A DNA stretch of 30,153 bases from Gp7-AA10 sp035516895 (GTDB taxonomy: Bacteria > Acidobacteriota > Thermoanaerobaculia > Gp7-AA8), in NCBI GenBank assembly GCA_035516895.1, contig DATIZY010000290.1:1-30153 (forward strand), written 5' to 3'. Below, one piece after another: positions 1-7,181 of this stretch. Position numbers and translations under genes: made by a program. Position 1 is the stretch's first letter, and each line of letters opens with the position of its first letter. The notes under the pieces were generated by a model that was given only the letters and a program-made list of their open reading frames with translations, did not search any database and was not told the DNA's origin.

Positions 1-62
1 CCGCTACCCGCCACCCGCCACCCGCCACCCGCCACCCGCCACCCGCTACCCGCCACCCGCTC
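1..62. repeat. Heptanucleotide tandem array, CCCGCYA family
   Basis: A partial unit followed by eight consecutive 7-base units, six of them CCCGCCA, one CCCGCTA and a last CCCGCTC. The array continues beyond the left edge of the window, so its full length is unknown. It lies immediately upstream of the PilT-type gene and ends about 40 bases before its start codon. No inverted partner is visible inside the window. It shares the 7-base period with the other intergenic arrays found here. Confidence 0.9.
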
Positions 63-69
63 ACTCCCG

Positions 70-75
70 TACAAT
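70..75 (+). promoter_or_regulatory. Possible -10 box (TACAAT) of the pilT operon
   Basis: TACAAT matches five of six bases of the sigma-70 -10 consensus and would give a leader of about 20 bases before the ATG at 102. No -35 box can be recognised because the upstream DNA is the heptamer array. The same hexamer precedes other starts in this window. Confidence 0.3.
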
Positions 76-101
76 GTCCGGACTTCGGGGGCAACCCTCA
101 A

Positions 102-1253
102 ATGAAAAACTTCAATCTCGACGCCATCCTCGAGGCGATGCTGAAGATTTCGGATCGCGTCTCCGATCTGAATTTCTCCGTCGGCCGGCCGCCGCAGGTC
201 GAAGTCGACGGGCAGCTGGTCGCGGTGAATTTCCCCGGACTCCCGCGGCTCACGCCGTACCAGACCGAGATCATCGCCATGCACATGCTACGCGGCGATC
301 GCGAGCTGACGCGGACACTGATGGCCAACGGCTCGGTCGATCTGTCGTACTCGATCCCGCAAAAGACGCGCTTCCGCGTCAACATCTTCGCGCAGCGCGG
401 GACGTACGCGATCGTCCTGCGCGTCATTCCGGACAGCATCCCGTCGCTCGAAGGATTGAAACTCCCGAAAGAGCTCTTCAATGTTCCGAAGCTGAAAAAC
501 GGAATCGTCCTCGTCACGGGTCCGACGGGTTCCGGAAAATCGACGACGCTCGCCGCGATCATCAATCAGCTGAACCTCGACTACGCGTACCACATCATCA
601 CGATCGAGGACCCGGTCGAGTACATGCACCGTCACATCAAATCGACGGTGAACCAGAGGGAAGTCGGTTCGGACACGAAGACGTTCGCCCTCGCGCTCCG
701 CGCGGCGCTGCGTCAGGCGCCGAAGGTGATCCTCATCGGCGAGATGCGCGATGTCGAAACGATCGAGATCGCGATGGAAGCGGCCGAGACCGGCCACCTG
801 GTTCTTTCCACGCTCCACACGATCGACGCCGCCAAGACGGTCGATCGCATCGTCGGCGTGTTCCCCAAGGACCAGGAACCCCAGGTCCGCACGCGGTTCG
901 CACAGTCGTTTCGCTACGTCATCTCGCAGCGCCTTCTGCCGAAGAGCGGCGGAGGACGCGTGGCCGTGCTCGAGATTCTGAAATCGACGATGCGCACGCG
1001 CGACTACATCCTCAAAGGCGAGACCGAAGGGCGCTCGCTCACCGACGCGATGCACGACGGCCAGGTGGACGGCATGCAGACGTTCGATGACGAGCTCGAA
1101 AAGCTCTGGTCCGAGGGGACGATCACGCGTGAGGTGGCGCTGGCGTACGCGACGAATCCGACGAACCTCGCGCTCCGCCTGACGGATGATCAGGCTCCTC
1201 CGCCGAAGCAGAAGGAGAGCGAGGGCGAATCGATGCTGTCGATGCTCGAGTAA
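102..1253 (+). CDS. pilT: Type IV pilus retraction ATPase, PilT/PilU family
   Basis: Hexameric cytoplasmic ATPase that powers pilus retraction (twitching motility) at the inner-membrane base of the type IV pilus. The 383-residue protein has an N-terminal PAS-like half, then Walker A GPTGSGKST at about 140-148, an Asp box ITIEDPVEY near 167-174, Walker B VILIGEMRD at 209-217 and a His box STLHT at 236-240. The C-terminus (RSLTDAMHDG, GMQTFDDEL) resembles PilU-type paralogs more than classic PilT, so it may be the accessory ATPase. Length is normal for the family. It is followed after five bases by a zinc-ribbon gene that probably shares its transcript. The start is ATG 102; no strong Shine-Dalgarno site is seen. 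Family is certain, PilT versus PilU is not. Confidence 0.95.
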   Translation: MKNFNLDAILEAMLKISDRVSDLNFSVGRPPQVEVDGQLVAVNFPGLPRLTPYQTEIIAMHMLRGDRELTRTLMANGSVDLSYSIPQKTRFRVNIFAQRGTYAIVLRVIPDSIPSLEGLKLPKELFNVPKLKNGIVLVTGPTGSGKSTTLAAIINQLNLDYAYHIITIEDPVEYMHRHIKSTVNQREVGSDTKTFALALRAALRQAPKVILIGEMRDVETIEIAMEAAETGHLVLSTLHTIDAAKTVDRIVGVFPKDQEPQVRTRFAQSFRYVISQRLLPKSGGGRVAVLEILKSTMRTRDYILKGETEGRSLTDAMHDGQVDGMQTFDDELEKLWSEGTITREVALAYATNPTNLALRLTDDQAPPPKQKESEGESMLSMLE

Positions 1254-1258
1254 CCGCC

Positions 1259-1858
1259 ATGATCAAAATCGTCTGCACCTCGTGTCAGAAGCCGTTGTCG
1301 CTCGATGAGACGAAGCTTCCGATGAAGGAAGTGACCTTCCCCTGCCCGGCCTGCAAAGCGAAGCTGACGGTCGACCGGCGCACGCTCGAGAACCCCGCCG
1401 GAGCCGTGGCCGAGGGCCCGCAGGAGCACGAGGAAGAGGAAGGGTTCGGTGCGAAAGCGCTGATCGTCGGCAGCGACAACCCCGCGCTGCGTCAGGCTGC
1501 GAAGCTCGTCGGCTTCATGCCGATGTATGTCGCGAACCCGCAGCAGGCGCGCGACTACTATTTGCAGGAGTTTCCGCCGGTCGTCATTCTGAATCCGGCG
1601 CAGATCACCGCACCGCCGCTCGAGGCGATGCAGCCGATCATCGCGCTGACGCCGCTCGATCGGCGCAAATCATTTTTCATCCTCGTCGCCGAGAACCTGC
1701 GGACGCTCGACGGCAACGCCGCGTTCCTCTACGGCGTCAACCTCATCGTTTCGCAGAAGGACCTCGGCTCGTTTCAGCAGATCTTCCGCGAAGCGATGGG
1801 CTATCACGAACGGCTCTACAGCGCGATGAACGCCGTCGCGAAATCGCTGAGCCTGTGA
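1259..1858 (+). CDS. Zinc-ribbon protein with degenerate receiver-like domain
   Basis: Protein of 199 residues. The N-terminus has a CxxC pair at C6/C9 and a second at C29/C32, a zinc-ribbon of the MJ0042 type. An acidic linker (about 56-63) leads to a domain from about 66 to 185 whose pattern (ALIVGSDN, then VVILNPAQ, then LIVSQKD) follows the alternating strands and helices of a CheY-like receiver. Where the phosphorylated Asp would be there is Asn (ILN), so it is probably a pseudo-receiver that cannot be phosphorylated. The gene starts five bases after the pilT stop and ends at a strong terminator, so it is co-transcribed with pilT and may be a partner or regulator of it. No experimental function is known to me. 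Confidence 0.8.
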   Translation: MIKIVCTSCQKPLSLDETKLPMKEVTFPCPACKAKLTVDRRTLENPAGAVAEGPQEHEEEEGFGAKALIVGSDNPALRQAAKLVGFMPMYVANPQQARDYYLQEFPPVVILNPAQITAPPLEAMQPIIALTPLDRRKSFFILVAENLRTLDGNAAFLYGVNLIVSQKDLGSFQQIFREAMGYHERLYSAMNAVAKSLSL

Positions 1859-1889
1859 AAAAAAAGGCGCCCCGCTCGGGGCGCCTTTT
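1859..1889. terminator. Bidirectional rho-independent terminator
   Basis: A perfect 8-bp GC stem (GGCGCCCC / GGGGCGCC, loop GCTC) at 1866-1885 is flanked by a run of A on the left and TTTT on the right, so it can end transcription in both directions. It sits between the stop of the zinc-ribbon gene and the stop of the convergent pilin gene. Confidence 0.95.
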
Positions 1890-1913
1890 CCACCGATTTC
1901 GTGGATCGATTCG

Positions 1914-2408
1914 TTACTGCTGCTGAATGCCCTCGGGGTACTGAACGAAGGTACCGTTCGAATACACGATGTCGCAGTCGAAGTTGGTCGTCGCGCCGCC
2001 GCTGACGGCGTCAGAGGTCGCGTTCTTACCATACGAACGAATCGCGTAAACCTGCGCCGGCTTGGCGGTGTCGCCCCAGCTCTGGTCAGCCGCAAACTCC
2101 CAGTTGGTGCCCCAACCGTCTTTCTGCGGGAACGTCTTGACGTACGTCGGCGAGAGGTAGTCGGTGAGGTTCTGTGTCGTCACCGTGTTGCTCGGCATCG
2201 TGAAACCGGCCGCGTTGTATTTGTTGACGTCGGTCGCGCGCGCTTCCCACGCCGTCGCGATCGTACGCATGTCCGCCATCGTCCTCTTCTGCTTCGAGCG
2301 CTGCATTGCCGTCAGCAGGTTCGGAATCGCGATAGCAGCCAGGATGCCGATGATCGCCACGACGATCAGCAGCTCAATCAGGGTAAAACCACGTTGTTTC
2401 CTGCTCAT
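1914..2408 (-). CDS. Type IV pilin / GspG-like pseudopilin
   Basis: Prepilin of 164 residues. The class III leader MSRKQRG is followed by FTLIELLIVVAIIGILA, so prepilin peptidase should cut after Gly7 and methylate Phe8; the hydrophobic N-terminal helix packs into the pilus core. The remaining region is short and holds a single Cys near the end (NFDCDIVY), so no intramolecular disulphide is possible. The globular part (YLSPTYVKTFPQKDGWGTNWEF) resembles GspG-type pseudopilins, so either a pilus major/minor subunit or a type II secretion pseudopilin is possible; closeness to pilT favours the pilus. Start ATG at 2408 follows an AAGGAGG Shine-Dalgarno (2415-2421) with good spacing. A sigma-54 promoter lies just upstream. 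It converges on the pilT pair with a shared terminator. Confidence 0.9.
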   Translation of the reverse strand: MSRKQRGFTLIELLIVVAIIGILAAIAIPNLLTAMQRSKQKRTMADMRTIATAWEARATDVNKYNAAGFTMPSNTVTTQNLTDYLSPTYVKTFPQKDGWGTNWEFAADQSWGDTAKPAQVYAIRSYGKNATSDAVSGGATTNFDCDIVYSNGTFVQYPEGIQQQ

Positions 2409-2435
2409 CTAGATCCTCCTTGGGCGCTCCTTAAC

Positions 2436-2451
2436 CGCAACGCATGTACCA
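2436..2451 (-). promoter_or_regulatory. Sigma-54 (-24/-12) promoter of the pilin gene
   Basis: On the minus strand the sequence TGGTACATGCGTTGCG matches the RpoN consensus TGGYACRNNNNTTGC at every specified position, with the required GG-N10-GC spacing. The predicted start of transcription is near 2425, giving a leader of about 17 bases that carries the AAGGAGG ribosome site. Sigma-54 control of pilin genes is established in Pseudomonas, Geobacter and Myxococcus. Activation would require an enhancer-binding protein such as PilR or the NtrX encoded near 23 kb. Confidence 0.8.
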
Positions 2452-2466
2452 CGACGGCCGAGTTGC

Positions 2467-2490
2467 TAAGTATTGGAAATGCGATACTTA
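2467..2490. promoter_or_regulatory. Inverted repeat upstream of the pilin promoter, possible activator site
   Basis: TAAGTAT and ATACTTA form a perfect 7-bp inverted repeat with a 10-base spacer, about 42-65 bases upstream of the predicted pilin transcription start. A third half-site, GTATC, follows at 2497-2501. Enhancer-binding proteins of sigma-54 usually bind such dyads, although usually somewhat further upstream. Assignment as an operator is inference. Confidence 0.4.
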
Positions 2491-2557
2491 CGGTGCGTAT
2501 CGTTTCGTGTGCTGACGCAAACTGGCGGTTTTGCCTGAAATCGATTGACAAAATGCG

Positions 2558-3937
2558 TCAGCGACCACTGCCGTCCGCATAGTCCGAAACCAGCCGCCGC
2601 ATCAGGCCGAGCCCTTCCATGTACCAGTCGAGCCGGATGCGCTCGTTCACGCCATGAATACCGAGCGCCTGGAAGTAGTCCACCTTGAATGCGAGTCCAT
2701 AGCACGTGATCCCGCGCTGCCGAAGAAAGCGCGAGTCATTTCCAGAGCCGGCGAGGATCTCCGGCCCGACCTCCACGTTGCCGTACTGCGCGCGCGCGTC
2801 ACGCGCAATGAGCGCGAACAGCGGAGTGGCAGTCGAGCTGATCGGGGCCGGCCCGTCCTTCACCGCGATTTCATCGATCATCGCGCCGAGGGGCTCGACG
2901 AGCGATCGCAGCCAGGCGATGCGCTCATCCGGATTCTCGTCGGGCAGGTTGTACATGTTGACATCGAGCGTTGTGCCATGCGTGTCGCTCTTCGGGCCGA
3001 TGGCCCAGACGACGTTCTGCATCAGCTCTTTGTATCCGCGCGGAAGCAGCCAGAACTTTCCCTGGTCCACTGTGCGCACGACATCGTCGAGCAGCGGGCG
3101 CTCCTCGAGACGATGCGGCGCGATGCCGTGCAGAAACTCGCGGACCTGCGGAAGGATGCGGTCGGGATCCCGAGGCGTGATGAACGGCTCGAGCGCGATC
3201 CGCACGCGCTCCATCGGCTCGCGCGACGCAGTCCGCAGCCGCACGCGCACATCCATCTTCGTGCCGACCTCGACGCCGAAGTACGTGAGCGCTTCCTGCC
3301 GCATCTCCGTCAGGCCGCCTTCGTTGAGCGCGTAGCCGATGCCCTCGAACACATCGGGTCGATGCTGAACGAGCCATCCCGTGCCCCACATGCCTCCTTC
3401 CTCTTCGCCCGACACTGCGAGAAACACGAGATCGTGCTCGGGCGGGCGGTGGGTGCGGGCGACGCGCAGAAACGCGTCGAGCTCGGCGAGGCCGATCGAT
3501 TTCATGTCGAGCGATCCGCGGCCCCACAGCTGGTTGAGGAAGATATCGCCGGAGAACGGCGGCCGCTGCCATTCCTTCGCGTTCGCCGCCACGACGTCGA
3601 TGTGATTCAGAAGCAGAAGACCTTCGCCGGGGTGCCGCCCTTTGAGCCGCGCGTAAACATTCGCGCGGCCGGGCGCGGAGAGGATGATCTCCGGCGTCAC
3701 GCCGCCTCGTTCGAGAAGCGACGCGAGAAATTGCACGCCTGGCATCTCTCTTCCGTCTTCCGTATCGATCCGGACGTATTGCTGCAGGAGGCGGATCTCG
3801 GGCGTGATGCGCTCCTTCTGCGGGATGTAGAGCTGCGAGCGCAGCTCCTCGTCGGCCGTTCGGATGTAGATGACGAGGCCCGCGATGATCGCCAGGCCGG
3901 CGATGACGATGGTCAGCAGAATTCTCCAGCGGCGCAT
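2558..3937 (-). CDS. M20-family metallopeptidase, membrane-anchored
   Basis: Zinc-dependent exopeptidase or amidohydrolase of the M20 (ArgE/DapE/carboxypeptidase) family, about 459 residues. An N-terminal hydrophobic segment (about residues 7-26) suggests an inner-membrane anchor with the enzyme outside the cytoplasm. The metal and catalytic signature is complete: NHIDVV (His and Asp), GRGSLDMK (bridging Asp), AVSGEEEGG (catalytic and metal Glu), LNEGG, and a C-terminal GIHGVNER His. The natural substrate cannot be told from sequence; small peptides or N-acyl amino acids are usual. The start is taken as ATG 3937, which overlaps the TGA of the upstream YfhO gene; GTG 3940 is possible as well. 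The overlap implies translational coupling and a shared transcript with that membrane protein. Confidence 0.85.
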   Translation of the reverse strand: MRRWRILLTIVIAGLAIIAGLVIYIRTADEELRSQLYIPQKERITPEIRLLQQYVRIDTEDGREMPGVQFLASLLERGGVTPEIILSAPGRANVYARLKGRHPGEGLLLLNHIDVVAANAKEWQRPPFSGDIFLNQLWGRGSLDMKSIGLAELDAFLRVARTHRPPEHDLVFLAVSGEEEGGMWGTGWLVQHRPDVFEGIGYALNEGGLTEMRQEALTYFGVEVGTKMDVRVRLRTASREPMERVRIALEPFITPRDPDRILPQVREFLHGIAPHRLEERPLLDDVVRTVDQGKFWLLPRGYKELMQNVVWAIGPKSDTHGTTLDVNMYNLPDENPDERIAWLRSLVEPLGAMIDEIAVKDGPAPISSTATPLFALIARDARAQYGNVEVGPEILAGSGNDSRFLRQRGITCYGLAFKVDYFQALGIHGVNERIRLDWYMEGLGLMRRLVSDYADGSGR

Positions 3938-6348
3938 CACGTCCTCACACGCCGCCGTCCGAATGCGACCATTGCCAGCAGCACCGCCGCAGTGGCTGCG
4001 CTGATCCAGAGTCCGATGATGACCAGATCATTCCGGTAGCGCATCTCGATGCGGTGTCTTCCGGCCGGCACGACGATCCCCTGATATCCAATGTTTGTGA
4101 TGATCGCCTGCACGGGCGTGCCGTCGATCGAAATGTGCCAGTACTTGTGCGGCGTGACGCTCATGACCAGAAAGGCGCGTCCGGCGGCCTCGACGTCGAT
4201 CGTCGCACGGTTCGCGGTCTCGACGACTCTCTGCACCACGCCGTTTGCCGGAACGAACCCCGGCGCCTTGATGAAGGCGACCTTCCGGCTGAGGCTCTGA
4301 TTGCTGAGCAGGTTCACGAAATCCTGCCGGCTGTGAATCGTCACGATCAGATCGGTGAAATAGTAGCGCGGCCAGTGCTCGCTTTCGAGAAACTGGACCG
4401 GCTCGGCGTTTTTGAAGTTGCCTTTCGTGCGCTTTCGTTCCTCGTCGAAATTGCGGTACTCGGCGCGATACCACGCGTTCGACATCGCCATGAACGGCTG
4501 CCACCAGTCGCCGCGTCCCGAGCGCTTCACGTCCCAGACGGACTCGGTGAAATCGACCGTCGGCAGCAGCGCGGTCTTGTCGTAGTCGCGCTCGATCACC
4601 GTTCGCACGCGCGAGCCGGCCGGCGTCATCGGAAAGAGCCCGTTGCGCACGACCCAATACACCGCGTCGCCCGTCGAAAAGAACTTGCGCGCGATCTCCT
4701 CGCTGCCGTACCAGTCGACCTCGTGGAATACGCGAAAATCCGCACGGTTCGCGGGCAGTTTCGAGGCGAGCGGCGGCGGATCGAAAAACCTCCGCGGCAT
4801 CCTCGGATTCAGCTCCGCGGTCACAAACGTGAGATCGGCGGCAATGAGGGCGCCGGCCGCGATCATCCAGACGAGCGAACGCCGGAAACGAATCGCCGTG
4901 GCGAGGATGCCCACCGCGACGACGCCGCGAACGGCCGCGAGGACCCAGTCCTTGCGCGACAGCGACACCATCAGCGTCGATCCGCCGTTCCGGGTCATGC
5001 CCCAGATGTGCATGAACGTGCGCGCGTAAATCGGTGTGAACGCCGCGATCGCCACCGCCAGCGCGACGAGCGTCGTCGCCGCGGTGAACCCGATTGCGCC
5101 GTCGCGCACGACGTCATCGCCGGCGAGGATGCGGTCGAACATCTGCGATGCGAAGACGACCATCGCGAAGACGCCCATGAGCGCGAACTTTTCGGGATAG
5201 CGGATCGTCGTGGCGATGCCGTTCTTGTACAGGAAATTCAAGAGCGGCGTGTGATTGCCGAGCGCGAGGACCGATGAGATCGCGCAGATCAGCAGCACGA
5301 ACCGCCCGCCGCGCGGCCGCGCGAACGCGGCACCGATACAGAGCGCCGTCGTCAGCAGTCCGGCGTAGATGCTGAACAGGAACGGCGACCCCATTCCGGG
5401 ATACAGTCCGCCGCCCCAGTACCACATCACGTGCTTCACGGAGATGTGGCCGAGGATGTTCGGGTAAATCAGCTCGGCGAATTTCGCCCACGGCATGCTC
5501 CACGCGCTGACCAGGCTGAACTCGAACGGCCGCGAGCGCGCCGAGTCGTGAACGTGATCGATCGCCGGGATGATCTGAGCCGCGCCGACGGCGAAGCCGG
5601 ACATCGAGATCAGCGCGACCCACAATACGTTGGCGATCGACTTCATCACCTGCCGCTCCGCGTACCATCCGCGATACAGCGCGTACAAGCCCATGAGCAA
5701 CCCGGTTTGCATCACCGTCGTCGGCTCGGCGACGAGACACTGCAGGCCGAGGAACAGCGCGGCGGCGCCGAAATCGCGGAAGCCGGGCCGCAGCAGGAAC
5801 CGGCGCGTGAAGAGGCAGGTCAGCGGCAGCCACGCCGCGCAGAACAGAATCGGCAGCAGATTCACCTCGGACAAATACAGACCGCCGAGACCCCACGACA
5901 CCGCGCCGAACCACGAGGCAAATGGATGGATATCCATGGATCGGAGCAGCGCGTACATGCCCAGCACGCCGAGGTAAATGTGGATGAGGATGTCCAGGCG
6001 GTAGCCGAGGAAGTAGCTCGGCAGAAGGATCAGCCAGGTGAACGGATAGAAAACCTCGTGCTCCGGATTCGCAGCGATCGGCTGCCCGCCGGAGAAGTAG
6101 CGGTTCCAGTACGGGAACTCGCCGCCGTAGACGATCTCGCGCAGGATCTGCTTGGTCGGGTAGTAGTAGCGCGTGAGATCGCGCATGTAGAAGTTGCCGA
6201 TGCCGATGAGGACGTCGCCGAACGCGAGAGTGACGACGATCACCAGAGTGGCGACGGCGAAAACATCGGCCCGCCGGCTCACGCCGGGGGCTGCGGCGGG
6301 TGGCGGCGTTTCGGGGGACGCGTCGAGCGAAGCGACCGCATCGTTCAC
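3937..6348 (-). CDS. YfhO-family GT-C-like membrane protein 1
   Basis: Large polytopic inner-membrane protein, about 803 residues, with roughly a dozen hydrophobic segments and a C-terminal extracytoplasmic domain ending in the family-typical VPAGRHRIEMRYRN. The first outer loop has FYMRDLTRYYYP, whose acidic residue is the likely catalytic Asp of GT-C transferases, followed by WNRYFSGGQP; RYPEKF is conserved in all three YfhO proteins of this window. In Firmicutes YfhO is implicated in glycosylating lipoteichoic acid from a lipid-linked sugar. The acceptor here is unknown. Start is uncertain: GTG 6348 has a TACAAT box nine bases upstream; ATG 6378 and GTG 6393 are in frame as well, the last nearly meeting the divergent GT2 gene. 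It is coupled to the M20 peptidase downstream. Confidence 0.85.
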   Translation of the reverse strand: MNDAVASLDASPETPPPAAAPGVSRRADVFAVATLVIVVTLAFGDVLIGIGNFYMRDLTRYYYPTKQILREIVYGGEFPYWNRYFSGGQPIAANPEHEVFYPFTWLILLPSYFLGYRLDILIHIYLGVLGMYALLRSMDIHPFASWFGAVSWGLGGLYLSEVNLLPILFCAAWLPLTCLFTRRFLLRPGFRDFGAAALFLGLQCLVAEPTTVMQTGLLMGLYALYRGWYAERQVMKSIANVLWVALISMSGFAVGAAQIIPAIDHVHDSARSRPFEFSLVSAWSMPWAKFAELIYPNILGHISVKHVMWYWGGGLYPGMGSPFLFSIYAGLLTTALCIGAAFARPRGGRFVLLICAISSVLALGNHTPLLNFLYKNGIATTIRYPEKFALMGVFAMVVFASQMFDRILAGDDVVRDGAIGFTAATTLVALAVAIAAFTPIYARTFMHIWGMTRNGGSTLMVSLSRKDWVLAAVRGVVAVGILATAIRFRRSLVWMIAAGALIAADLTFVTAELNPRMPRRFFDPPPLASKLPANRADFRVFHEVDWYGSEEIARKFFSTGDAVYWVVRNGLFPMTPAGSRVRTVIERDYDKTALLPTVDFTESVWDVKRSGRGDWWQPFMAMSNAWYRAEYRNFDEERKRTKGNFKNAEPVQFLESEHWPRYYFTDLIVTIHSRQDFVNLLSNQSLSRKVAFIKAPGFVPANGVVQRVVETANRATIDVEAAGRAFLVMSVTPHKYWHISIDGTPVQAIITNIGYQGIVVPAGRHRIEMRYRNDLVIIGLWISAATAAVLLAMVAFGRRRVRT

Positions 6349-6357
6349 GCGGCCGGG

Positions 6358-6363
6358 ATTGTA
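6358..6363 (-). promoter_or_regulatory. -10-like box (TACAAT) for YfhO protein 1
   Basis: On the minus strand TACAAT ends nine bases before GTG 6348, which would make that mRNA almost leaderless. It overlaps the -35-like TTGTAC of the divergent GT2 promoter, so the two promoters may compete. Confidence 0.3.
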
Positions 6364-6386
6364 CCCGCAATGGGGCATGTTATTCT
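6359..6386 (+). promoter_or_regulatory. Possible sigma-70 promoter of the GT2-YfhO operon
   Basis: TTGTAC (6359-6364) and TATTCT (6381-6386) are separated by 16 bases. Transcription would begin near 6393, only about six bases before the ATG at 6399, so the transcript would have almost no leader. No Shine-Dalgarno site precedes this start. Confidence 0.4.
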
Positions 6387-6398
6387 CGGCCACTCGCC

Positions 6399-7181
6399 AT
6401 GCCGCTGCACGAGAAGAAGGTCGTCGCCGTCCTGCCGGCCTACAACGCCGAGCGTACGCTCCAGGCGACGTTCGACGACATCCCGAAGGACTGGGTCGAC
6501 GAGATCCTTCTCGTCGATGACTGTTCGCGCGACCGCACGGTGGAGCTTGCGCGGCAGCTGCCGATCCGCGTCGTCGTGCATGCGAAGAACCGCGGCTACG
6601 GCGGCAATCAGAAGACCTGCTATCGCACCGCGCTCGACGAGATGGCCGCCGACATTTGCGTCATGGTCCATCCCGACCACCAGTACGATCCGAAGATCGT
6701 CCCCGAGCTCGTCAAGCCGCTGCAGCGCGGCGACTGCGACGCCGTGTTCGGCTCGCGCATGCTCGGCGGCCGGCCGATCGAGGGAGGAATGCCGAAGTGG
6801 AAGTACTGGGCGAACCTCTTCCTCACGATGGTCGAGAACGCGACGTTCTACATTTTCCTGTCCGAATATCATTCAGGGTTCCGCGCGTACTCGCGCCGCT
6901 ACCTCGAGAGCGTCAACTTCGAGGCGAACTCCGACGACTTCGTCTTCGACACGGAGATCATCGCGCAGGGCGTGGCGAAGGGGATGCGCATCCGCGAGGT
7001 GCCGATCTCGACGCGCTACTTCGATGAGGCCTCGCAGATCGGCTTCTGGCGGTCGGTCCGCTACGGGCTCGAGATCCTGAAGACGATGTTCTTCTACAAG
7101 CTGCACAAGAAGCACATCTACTCGCACCGCATCTTCCGCGAGCCGCAGCGGGTCGCGGCCGTCGCTACAATGGCTTCGTGA
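6399..7181 (+). CDS. GT2 glycosyltransferase, polyprenyl-phosphate sugar synthase type
   Basis: Soluble GT-A-fold glycosyltransferase of family 2, 260 residues, like dolichol-phosphate mannose synthase (DPM1-type). Such enzymes move a sugar from a nucleotide donor to a polyprenyl phosphate on the inner face of the membrane. Visible motifs are VVAVLPAYNAERTL at the N-terminus, LLVDDCSRDRT, the nucleotide/metal region MVHPDHQYDP, and GSRMLGG. There is no C-terminal membrane pair of the kind seen in CsbB or GtrB. The start at ATG 6399 gives the proper N-terminus; an in-frame upstream extension from 6300 is unlike the family and overlaps the divergent gene. Its stop overlaps the GTG of the next gene (GTGA), so it should be translated together with YfhO protein 2. 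It is probably the donor-lipid maker for the neighbouring GT-C proteins. Confidence 0.9.
   Translation: MPLHEKKVVAVLPAYNAERTLQATFDDIPKDWVDEILLVDDCSRDRTVELARQLPIRVVVHAKNRGYGGNQKTCYRTALDEMAADICVMVHPDHQYDPKIVPELVKPLQRGDCDAVFGSRMLGGRPIEGGMPKWKYWANLFLTMVENATFYIFLSEYHSGFRAYSRRYLESVNFEANSDDFVFDTEIIAQGVAKGMRIREVPISTRYFDEASQIGFWRSVRYGLEILKTMFFYKLHKKHIYSHRIFREPQRVAAVATMAS
7166..7171 (+). promoter_or_regulatory. -10-like box (TACAAT) inside the GT2 gene
   Basis: TACAAT ends six bases before the GTG start of YfhO protein 2, the distance expected if transcription began at the start codon. It could be a secondary internal promoter giving a leaderless transcript. It is also coding sequence, so chance occurrence is possible. 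Confidence 0.25.

Noticed and set aside
2654..4039. A 461-codon rightward open frame opposite the M20 peptidase
   Set aside because: Antisense of a gene with complete catalytic motifs; composition of a shadow frame.
5431..7080. A 549-codon rightward open frame through YfhO protein 1 and GT2
   Set aside because: Crosses a divergent gene pair and becomes a Ser/Arg-rich shadow of the GT2 frame.
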